Below are positions 54,806 to 64,000 of a stretch of DNA of 64,000 bases, one piece after another. The stretch is from Heliopora coerulea (taxonomy: Eukaryota; Cnidaria; Anthozoa; Scleralcyonacea; Helioporidae): positions 587,001 to 651,000 of the forward strand of contig JASJOG010000172.1 of assembly GCA_030142905.1 (NCBI GenBank), written 5' to 3'. Numbering within the stretch: the first letter of the stretch is position 1; each line of letters starts with the position of its first letter. The position numbers and the translations under genes were made by a program. The notes beneath the pieces were generated by a model. It was not told where the DNA came from. It ran no database searches and was given only the letters and a program-made list of their open reading frames with translations.

Positions 54806-57800
54806 CTAGACATAATATTTTTGCATTTATTTAACAATAATCCATGAATCTGCATTAAATGCGAGCTGACATATGTGAAAAGAGGCAAGGAGGCAATCAT
54901 TTCCTTTCCAACTAGCCTAAGAAGATTAGTTGTTCCATAATATGAAAAACCTCAGTATACACAGTTGTACGAATTGCACACGTACTTTAAAATTACTCTG
55001 CTCCACGTTTTCAACAAAGATTTTAAGTTACCTTCTTTCAAACGTGTTTTGCTGAAATTTGAGACAAGCCGAAAATCGAAGACCGAGCATTCAAAATCGA
55101 ACTTAAACGAATATTCATTAGGCGAAAACATAATAATAAAAATGATGCTTACATTTAAGCGGAGTGCTGCTTAGGCAATGTTGAACGACGTGTAACTTAA
55201 GAGGCCATAAAGGCCATGGAAATGCCAAAACTTATCTCCTCTGAAAAAGTTTCAACAGTTCCCCGACCCTTCTGGCTTTTTACATGTAACCTTGTTTTAA
55301 TTTACTCTACACCAGATGTTTTCTATTCTGGTCTGCAATGTGGTATTAAGTTCCCATAGAAGTATTTAGCATGGTAAAAAGCTGTCTTTTTGGGTGTACT
55401 TTCTAGAGTGCACTATCTTGAGTCTACGTTTGCAAGTTTCTACTAAACAGACACATCAAAGATTTAGAAGTTGTATACAAGTTCACAATGGCTTTGTTTG
55501 ATGAGTATAAGCATTCTCACAAATCTCTTGCATCCTTGTCAACTGAAAACAGTGTATTTTAGTTAGATAGAGCCAAAAACTGCCAAAACTTGCAAAGGAA
55601 ATTTTCCATGCCATAAGATTCGTTTGGTAACGTTGACTAGAAAATGTTTGCCAAATCCTCGTACCGACCTATCTTTACAAAGTTGGCATGTAAAAAGCAC
55701 ATTTTACCTGCTGAAATCACGATGCCGCTGAAATAATTATTCTCTCAAAGCCACTAGAAAATAATAAAAAAAATCTCGATTAAGGTGAAATGCTACTCGA
55801 ACCGTTAAAGCAGTTGTGAATATTTTCGTTCCTTGTTCTTGGACTGTTTCAGAATAAGTTTCTTCTATTCTGTTATCTTTTGGTAAATTTTAGAAATTGA
55901 TTTACTCAGAGTCGGATTTTGCGTCTACATGCTGTATTTACGTCGTATTTGAAACTTTGCACCAAACTTTCACACCTTTCCCCATCTCGAAACATGGAAG
56001 GTCTTAAGCTCCGTCCACATGCATGGTCACATTGTATACGTTGATTTTTTAAACTATTTAACTCAACACCTCTTGATGTACCTAAAAATTACCTAACTCT
56101 AAAAGTTGGGATGTGGTTCTAGGCATCCCATATCTAATATAGGTGAGACCGTAGCTGGTAGCCCTGTCAACGCAATGTTTACATCTTCGTGCTTCTCTCC
56201 GATTCTTTTTTTTCCTTCAAGCACCGTTCCTCGACTTTCTCCTTTTCGTCCCATTTCTGTCCCTTCCAGTCCTTCCGGGGGGCACACTGCCTTCTCTGGC
56301 CCATATCAGTTGCGCCACTGTATCACCTAAAAGGTATCCGTACGGACGGAGTTTCATTTGCACTTGTATCTCCTTGATTTGTTTGAAGAAAACGTCCGTT
56401 AATTACACATATGTAGCATTTTCTGTTCACTTTTCGAAAGCTAATTGTAAGTTGAGCGTTTAATGTTTTGGTATTGTGTTATACAGAAGCAATCATTATT
56501 TTTAAAAAGTACTGATGTACATTTCATTATGAGATCATTAACATCTGATTGGTTACATATTTTTAGCTTAGAGAGACTGCACCACCGCGTGAAAAATGTG
56601 CTTGTCACTAGCATGCATGCTGCTCAAATTGTAAAAGAAAACAAGTTATACGAGGCAAGAACTGCGTATAAATTCGCGATACAATACATATGATATTTGA
56701 TTCGCAGAACTTTAGAAAATGCTTATGATACTAAAAACCCCTTTTTTTCTTTAATTTGGCTCAATTACTCTTTATTGTGCACATTGTCTCCAGCAAACTA
56801 GACCCCCAACTGACTGGGAGATGCAAGGCCTACGATTTAGTTATCTGTTAAAACACGAATTAGGTTGACGTGATAACATACTTCCGTAGGCCGTAAACAT
56901 GTGATACAGTCATAGGAAAACTAAAAATGAAAGGTTTTGACCAAATCAAGTTCTTTATTTATGCCCTCGAAATAATCCTCTATGCATCGCAAAATTTTGT
57001 CATTTGCCATACAAGCAATCATGTCTGTATTGTCCGTTTTCTCCAGTCGACGATAGCCCGACTGGACACCTACACATTTACCTTTTGGACATAGAGTTAC
57101 TGGAGATGAAACTTATAAGAGATGAGCTTAACAGACCGGATAAACTATCACGGATAAAAGATTTTGCACCAATGCCCAATGCAATTTTGCTCCATTTGAG
57201 ATATTAGCCGTGTTCACACTATCGGCCTAGGCTAGGTCTTGGTGAAAGTGGTCAGAAGCTAACTTTTGCTTCGAAATGCCAGTAGTTAGGCAAACCATAG
57301 AACTGAAACAAGCTTTGATAATTGCAGGTTCACAATTTGTTTTCGAGGTCTTATCTCCTAGCGTTTGCAAACAGAAAAAGGATACTTCGTCAGTAGAGAT
57401 GTTTGTTTTCGTACGATTGAAACTTGATGTCAGAGATCTACTGAATACATCCACATAGTTTGTTTCAAAGCATCAACAAAAACTTTGTGCCCGTCTTGTT
57501 GCTTGTCAAAGAACTTGCTCTTGATGTCGATAAAACTAATTGTAAATTATGCCATCGTTCAATGAAGTTACAGTACGCAGAAAATTTCCCTCAACTAATA
57601 ACATTACCTTGGAAACCGTGTAAATTGTCCAGCCCCAATGCTTGTTGTCACGGTAATCCCACAACGGCCTGAGAGCCAAGTACAAATGACAACCCTTTCT
57701 CACTGGCAATTTGTCGGCCTAGTTTCACGACCAACCCAGGTAAAAACCGCTTACACTATCAAAAATCTTGGCCCAGGTCATGGTCAGACCAGGCCATTGA

Positions 57801-58699
57801 GGTCTGCTGTCTTGGTAGTATGTGAGCGTCATTATTAAGCCCCGTTCACACGGATGCGTTTCAAAATAATTTTGTGTTCAAATGATAATGCCCATCCATG
57901 TGGACGGTTCACGATCAAAGGTGGCATCAAGCAAACAAGAAATTCCCCACTTTCAGAATGTTTCTTGCCAAGTGCTTGCCGTGACTTGTAAACAATCGTT
58001 TCCGAAAGTTTCCGTTTTCACCACTCGCAAAGACGCAAATTTCGAAACCGTAGGCGGTTGACAACCTCAGTAATGGCCGACTACATCACCAGACTACGTT
58101 GGTAGTATCTTCATTTCATTTCGTCTGTGGAATAACTTCCTCAGTCTCAGCGGTCACGGCCCTTCAGAATAGTCAAGGTCAAATTTCAGTGACAAGCGCG
58201 TGGTAAAGTTGCTATCATAGCAAATTTCATTTGAGTTAAACCACTAAATCTAACCCTCACCAAAAGCAAATTCTAAGGTTAAACAACAAAATGAATAATA
58301 TAAATGATAACATATCTAAAGAGTGGGAGTAACGAGGTGGGATACCACAAGGGAATTTCGGTCTTAACTGGAAAGAAACACAGTAATCCTTATCTCTTGA
58401 GCATTTTGTCTCATCACTGGTCACCCCATATCCTTCAATGATTGTTGTATTCTTTCTTCCTGTTCCTCTGGCTTTGAGCTACTCCTTTGCCAAAGCATTT
58501 TCATTAAAGAAATCAAACCTCCTCTCAACTCTAATATAAGTTCCACCCCTCTTTATTACTTTTAATTTACTCGTCGATGCCTCTTAGCGTCACCTTTGTA
58601 GTTTGATATGCTTTGAGCTTAAGTCATTCAAGTTCTAACAATTAAATTGTTATTGGTGATTTCAATAGTTTTGATTCTCCTTAAATAACTTAAATAACT
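54806..58699. other. Long spacer, no gene recognised
   Basis: No ORF here has a domain I can name. 56,106-56,330 is Ser/Pro-rich in two frames, a compositional effect. Confidence 0.35.
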
Positions 58700-59441
58700 T
58701 GTCACACTAGCTCTGACGATGTAGCGAGATGTAACGAAACGCAAGCATTAAAATATTTTAAGCACAAAGTTTGTGTTTGTGGCCTTGACACCGACATGAA
58801 AATACACCGTGAACAACATTTACGCAAAAACACCCATTAATTAGATGACTCACAAGCTTGTTATTTCCATTAGCGTATAGTTAAGTATATAAACACCTTT
58901 GTCAAATAGTTAATTCATTTCCTAAACTGAAGATGGCATAAGCTTGCCGAAAAATGTTTACCATTAAAAAGATTGCCGTTTACTTGAAGTTTGTCACAAA
59001 CAACAAGCCGACCAAATAATCAAAAGGACCAACGAATTAGGCGACAAATACACAAGACATACGATCACAGCCTCACTTCAATCTACAAGAAAATTAAAAA
59101 GACTACAACAAAACCAACCCTCCAGCAAAGCTACAAGCACCGGAAATAACACATCCACTGCACGCACATACCACGCATACAACCCAACCTTCCTCCTTCC
59201 ACAGCACCATCACACCCATCTACTGATAAACAGAACTAACAAGTACATCACTACTAACATAACCCAACACATTCAACATGGTATACAGGATTTTCTTATC
59301 AAACATCTACACAATCTACTCAAATAACAACCACAATTAACACACCTACAACTACCAATAATAAAAACTCCATTCTTAAATACATCAGCCATAAATGTAA
59401 CAACAATAACAACCAATACAAGAAAAAACTCCAGCTAATCA

Positions 59442-60385
59442 CGAGTCCCGAATAATTTTATATGTACGATTATTCTTTTTGGGCAAAATTTCCACTCTAT
59501 ATGGCCTTATTCCAATCTATATGTTTATTAATTTTTGACATTTCTGCCCCACCATACGAACCTTTAACTTGCTAAAAACGATTACTGTAGTACAGCTTTC
59601 CCTTCAGCCCGGTTTCCCTGCATCATTTGAGCTCGAACAGCCGCAATATCACCTGTCAAAAATTAGTCGATCGAGAAGGAACTGGCCGATGCGATGCGAT
59701 GAGATCGAAACAGAAGTGACTTCCACATGAACTTCGGTCAGCGGTTATATTATGCGATTAGGAATGTACTGTTTCTTCTCTGCTTCCCCATGCTGCTGTT
59801 GCTCTCGGTGTTTCAGTTCTTGTGTAAGATTTTCAATTCCATTTGAAATTCTCTGCCAAAGTGAGTTATTTCTTAACAAACCGTAACTCAAAAATTCAGC
59901 ATAAAGGTCATTTCTTGTTCTATTAGCTCCCTGGTCCTTTCAGTGCTTGTCATTCATGTTTCAAGCATGCTAAGCATACTCCCTGTTGTCTGATCATGCA
60001 AATGGAACTCAGAGAAGTATGAAATAATGAGTTTTGACTCACTGTATATGTTTATTAACATTTTGAGATTTTTCCACTCTGAAGGGGAAAGGACGGGGAA
60101 GGCCGGGATGGGGAAGAGGACGGGGAAAGCCGAGGATGATATGAAACCAGGTTGTGGAAAAAGACATGAGAGAGTGCGGGTTGAAGAGGGAATATGCGAA
60201 GGATAAGGAGAGGCGGAGAAGGCAGCCGTGAAGAGCCAACCCCTGCGTAAGCAGGGAAAACGGCCGTAAAATTACTGTTGTTGTTGTTGTTGTTGTATGT
60301 TTATTCAGGCATATACGTTTATTTACTTGCTCATATTTTTCCACTCTGTATGTTTATTCCATCCTATACTATTATTCGGGACTCG
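59442..60385. mobile_element. Non-autonomous insert with 15-bp perfect TIRs
   Basis: CGAGTCCCGAATAAT opens it and the exact reverse complement closes it. Internal phrases CCACTCTATATG and CCACTCTGTATG recur near both ends. A (TTG)n run lies at 60,279-60,297 and a purine-rich G-tract at 60,080-60,130. No target duplication or ORF was found. Confidence 0.45.
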
Positions 60386-60759
60386 AGAGTACACAAACAA
60401 GCTTACAGCCACCCTATACAGAACAGTGTTATCAATTTATCTGATACGCCACTATCCAAACCCATCCCAACCTCCTCTCCAAATGACTCAAATTCGTCCC
60501 ATCACCCAACCCTACACACTATAATACAGTCTACCAATCCTTTCTTAATTACAGACATAACATGTACACTAAATACTTCTTCTGGATAACGCCCCAACAA
60601 AACATCACTTCAATTACTGCAAGTAAATTCATACCACCTCAACCAGCCAACTCTAACCTGCTAGAATACATATCGCTTGTATACCATGAGTTAAAAACAC
60701 AACACACTCAACACAACAATTATAAATGAAACATATCTCCCACTGACCTCAACTCCATC

Positions 60760-61159
60760 AATGAACATAAAACCAGCAATGATATAATAATCAAACTAGC
60801 AGAGAAAGGTGGAGCCATTGTAATCTGGCCCAGGAAAGATTATCTGTCTGAAGTCTACAAAAAACTTAACTCCACAAAACATTACTCAAAAATCACTAAT
60901 GACCTAATACAACAAATACTGCTAGAAATTAGAACATTTGTTGATAGAATACACAATAACAAACTAATAGATCACACGACATATAAATTTCTCTGTCTAG
61001 AAACTACAACAAGAACACCAACCTTATATTGTCTTCCCAAAATACATAAGGCTGACATCCCTGGTAGATCAATCATATCAGTACAACTCTCTCAACAACT
61101 CTCACAGTATGCTGATCACCTCCTCAAACCACTATTAAAAGACATACACACTTATGTCC
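60760..61159 (+). pseudogene. Penelope-like RT, N-terminal half of palm
   Basis: One frame carries NDIIIKLAEKGGAIVIWPRK, KFLCLETTTRTPTLYCLPKI and GRSIISVQLS, the N-terminal and finger motifs of Penelope-like RT. It stops at the transposon junction. Across the 2.77-kb insert the frame resumes as QDTTDFL at 63,926, showing that the insertion disrupted a once continuous frame. Confidence 0.75.
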
Positions 61160-61297
61160 CAGGCCTCTCAATGGGACCCGCGCGATCGCGCAGGCACGCG
61201 CCCCAGTGATGTTACGCGCGCAAATGTTAAGTTCCGCTCGCCTGTCAAACTGTTTTATTTTCAAAACGCTCCCGTGCTTGTCGTTGCATGGTACTCC

Positions 61298-63702
61298 ATG
61301 GCGACTGGCGGCAAAGGCAACAAAGTCGACTTTAATACGTTTAAAAAGTGGGGGAAAGATAATATAATTGGTTACAAGACGATCGAAGAAGGAGGTCGAA
61401 AGTTTGTGAATTTTGTGTGGTGTAAGGTTTGTACCCGTAACAAAGATTCTATTTTCGCGCATCCGAATTGTAAAGGGTCAATAAAAACAGCAATCAAAGC
61501 CTACACTGACGGAACGAACTATGTCACTAAGCATAATGTTACACGACATCTCGAAGGGGAGGGACATCGTATTGCCTTAAGTTTCGAGAAGTCAAAACCG
61601 GAGAATGAAAGAGTTGTCGTTGGGCCACAACATGCAAGTGGATCTGGGGTAAGTTGATGATTGATTTTCTATCAATCTCTTCCAAAATTGTTTCAGCGTA
61701 TGTAAAGTTTTTAATTGTATGTTTTTTATCCGTTGCCAGCTCCAAACCAATATTCAAACATCGTTTCAAAAATTGACAAGAGATGCATACAGAAGTTTAG
61801 TTAAATGTGCGTACGAAATGGCAATGACACCTACAATGCCTCAAAGCCATTTTAGTGTCCTTGTAAAATGCCTAAAAGAGAACAATGTTCGCCTTATCGA
61901 AAGAACAGAAGACGGTAGAACTGGACGAGAATTCGTTCATTGCATTGCAGAGGCAGTTAAAGAGAAATGCGCTGTGATCTTAGCAAGCTCAAATTTCATG
62001 TCAATTTTGAGTGACGGGAGTCAAGCCCGCAAAACTGGCAAAGAAAAAGAGTTAGTTCTCATAAGATGTGAGAGAAATGGCATTCCGACTTACATGGTTG
62101 TAAGTCTCCTTGAAATGCAGAAGTTCGGGGGTTGCAATGCAGATGCTATCTTTCAAGGGATCAACAGTCTTTTCCAAGGCTCGAGTCCATTCAATTTGCC
62201 GGAAGACGTCTACAAACACAAGGTGATAAGTGCTACAGCTGATGGAGCGAGTGTGAACATGGGGAAATATACAGGAGTTTTGACACAGCTGAAATCTGAT
62301 CGACCGTGGCTATTGATGATTCATTGCGCCAATCATCGCGTGGAGCTGGCCGTAAAGTCCGCATTCGACATTCCTGAATTTAAAGCAATCGACGAGTTTT
62401 ACACAACAAATTTCTATTTGGCAAAAAGATCGGGGGAAATTAAAACTGAAGTCGCTGAATGTGCCAAGGCCGTTGGAATAGACTTCTACAGTTTACCCAA
62501 AATTCATGGAACCCGATTTATCAGTCACAGGCGACGTGGTTTGAAGGTTCTTCTGGAAACGTGGCCCGCTTACATTCTCGCCTATGAAAACGTGCAAGCT
62601 GACACAAGAGGTCACAATGCCAACACTCGCAGTAAAGTAGCCGGACTTCTGAAGAAGTTTAAATCGTACCAGTTCATGGGCTACGTTCAACTCTATTTAG
62701 ATCTGCTTGACGACATAGTTCCTTTGTCCCTGGTTTTTGAATCAGAAATGCTGCTACCGTTCGAAGTACCACTTTCCATTTCAAAGACAGTTCTTGAACT
62801 CACACAAAAGATTGACGAAATTGGAAAAGAAGATGAGTTTCTTGGCAGTTACATCCAGCGCTTTCAAGTAATAGAAGATGGAAAACTTAGTGGCGAATTC
62901 GTCACCGCAGGGAACAAACGAAAACGCCAAGAAAACCGACGTTACTTAAGCGAAGAAGTAGCGATGGATCCATTTTCACGCGAGGCATGCATAGCAAAGG
63001 TGCAGCAGATCAAACGACAAGTCATCCTTTCGCTGGTTCAACTGCTGGAGTCTAGATTTTTGGACTACAACAGCGAAATCTACATGAAAATGCAATGGTT
63101 CGACCCGCAATTCTGGGGCGATGAAGTTGACTATAGAAAGAATGAACTGTTGGAACTTGCCAAGCATTTCGAAGAGCCCTTGGCGTTCGTTTCGTTCAAC
63201 CCCTGTTGCCGTTACCAGAGAGTGGAAATCCTTCAAGAATTTTGTGCGCAGCTATTACGCCAAAATCCCAAGCGCAAAAGATCTCTGGAAGTCTGTAATG
63301 AGTTATCGGCGCGAGGAATTTCCAAACCTTTGCAAGATTGCCAGTATAATCATTTGCACTTCTGGCTCAAACTCTCAAGTAGAGAGAACGTTCAGCACCG
63401 TCACGAGCATCCTCTCGGATAGGCGTTTGTCAATGACCCATAACGCTTTGAATGAAAGCCTTATCGTCTACGGAAACAACCCGCTTTGGAGCAGACAAGA
63501 GAAAGAGGCCATAATAGAGCGTGCTGTAGACATATATATGACATCAAACAGACGGAAAAAGGTCTCTCAACCAAATCAAATTACGTCAGAGAGAAATACT
63601 GTTTACATTGTTGATGAGGTCCATGCAACACTTGACGAAGACGAAAGAAGTAGTGAAGACAGTGAATTTGAAGTTTTCCAGGAGGAATTCGAAAGCGACT
63701 AG
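61298..63702 (+). pseudogene. hAT-like transposase, two exons, one frameshift
   Basis: Exon 1 (61,298-61,648) starts MATGGKGNKVDF and has a BED/TTF-like zinc finger (FVWCKVCTRNKD ... H...H). A 91-bp phase-0 intron has a GTAAGT donor at 61,649 and a TTGCCAG acceptor ending at 61,739. Exon 2 carries SDGSQARKTGKEKELVLIRC, SATADGASVNMGKY with MIHCANHRVELAVKSAF, and ends in the hAT dimerisation block SNSQVERTFSTVTSIL and LSMTHNALNESL, then an acidic tail to 63,702. A change in a C4 run near 63,200 breaks the frame. The start was chosen as the first in-frame ATG before the zinc finger. Confidence 0.8.
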
Positions 63703-63914
63703 AACTGAAAATAATATCTTAACGTTTCTGTTCCTTCTTTTTTATAAAAAACATTGATATGACATTGTATTCATATCTGAAATAAATTAATCTAATTGCA
63801 AGATAATTGAAAATTTTTTTATTTTTTTGACAATCCCCTCAATTTGTTGTTAATTAATCGCGCACGCAACGTAATCTGCCCGCGCGATAGACCGCTCGCG
63901 CCAAATTTCGAACG
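63703..63914. other. hAT-like transposon 3' UTR
   Basis: AT-rich, with AATAAATTAA at 63,781 as likely poly(A) signal, then a subterminal region with GCGCGCACGC-type phrases mirrored near the left end. Confidence 0.5.
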
Positions 63915-63925
63915 TGAGAGGCCTG

Positions 63926-64000
63926 ATGTCCAAGATACAACTGACTTCCTTAAATTGATATTCTCATTGAACAACAATCTATGTAACAACATAATACTTA
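63926..64000 (+). pseudogene. Penelope-like RT, continuation after the transposon
   Basis: The frame reads DVQDTTDFLKLIFSLNN, the next conserved RT segment after the left part. It runs off the window edge before the catalytic Asp. Confidence 0.65.

Larger units (their letters stand above)
58700..61159 (+). mobile_element. Penelope-like element, 5' part
   Basis: A terminal-repeat-like stretch with GCGAGATGTAACGAAACGCA and GAAGATGGCATAAGCTTGCC (58,715-58,960) precedes frames with an RTNELGDKYTRHTITASLQ leader (about 59,020). The RT follows at 60,760-61,159. The body is interrupted by a 0.94-kb palindromic insert (59,442-60,385) and then by a hAT-like transposon at 61,160. Assigning the 58.7-59.4-kb part to the same element is inference. 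Confidence 0.55.
61160..63925 (+). mobile_element. hAT-like DNA transposon, 2,766 bp, nested in the Penelope element
   Basis: Terminal inverted repeats CAGGCCTCTCA (61,160-61,170 and 63,915-63,925) with GC-rich subterminal CGCG phrases, and a 6-bp duplication ATGTCC at 61,154-61,159 and 63,926-63,931. Six bases is shorter than the usual hAT eight but fits subgroups with 6-bp duplications. Confidence 0.85.

Noticed and set aside
58925..58985. Second possible hammerhead (CTGAAGA ... TTGCCGAAA)
   Set aside because: Stem II forms, but stems I and III cannot be paired with a proper cleavage site.

Overview
The window looks like animal nuclear DNA, most likely a cnidarian (a coral or anemone) or another marine invertebrate. 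This is inferred from the mixture of Penelope-like elements, several LINE clades, tRNA-derived repeats, a Polinton/Maverick and an NB-ARC/TPR gene, together with introns and AT-rich spacers. No bacterial operons are present. Intact host genes are scarce: the supportable host coding DNA is an NB-ARC ATPase gene next to a TPR/beta-helix/MYND gene (12.3-16.0 kb, minus strand, both broken), three small candidate exons (4.8, 29.8 and 54.7 kb) and one decayed exon or retro-copy (30.9-31.4 kb).

Layout. 1-1.95 kb: 3' ends of two LINEs with microsatellite tails. 2.8-3.4 kb: internally deleted mariner. 6.8-9.9 kb: broken APE-type LINE on the minus strand. 12.3-16.05 kb: NB-ARC and TPR/beta-helix/MYND genes, cut on their 5' side by a Penelope-like element (16.06-16.86 kb). 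21.1-22.9 kb: two more LINE 3' ends, one with a restriction-like endonuclease region. 23.6-25.8 kb: tRNA-like repeats, two of them inside a 234-bp inverted repeat. 27.7-28.0 kb: short palindromic repeats. 31,469-48,474: a complete 17.0-kb Polinton. 51.3-51.5 kb: a hammerhead ribozyme motif in a palindromic repeat. 52.7-52.9 kb: a Penelope-type inverted repeat. 58.7-64.0 kb: a Penelope-like element split by a hAT-like transposon.

The Polinton is the centre of the window. It has 316-bp terminal inverted repeats (one mismatch seen), a perfect 6-bp target duplication (AAAAGT), and two gene sets leaving a 21-bp divergent start region at 37.76 kb. The minus-strand set has an integrase, two membrane-protein genes (one of them joined from two reading frames), a probable major capsid protein, a packaging ATPase and small proteins. 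The plus-strand set has a conserved 497-aa protein, a possible minor capsid protein, two tandem fibre-like proteins with phage-tail-fibre-type repeats, small membrane proteins, a SAP/NUMOD1-type protein and a protein-primed family B DNA polymerase carrying C2H2 and HNH modules. Most genes start at a shared TATA-A-TAAATG motif that overlaps the ATG.

The most unexpected item is a gene directly inside the left terminal repeat (31,785-32,353, minus). It matches translation initiation factor eIF2-beta along its length, including both CxxC pairs of the zinc ribbon, but is interrupted by one frameshift and one in-frame TAA. Many Polinton and host frames are broken by single-base length changes, often in A/T runs. 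Sequencing error and true decay cannot be separated from this window alone.
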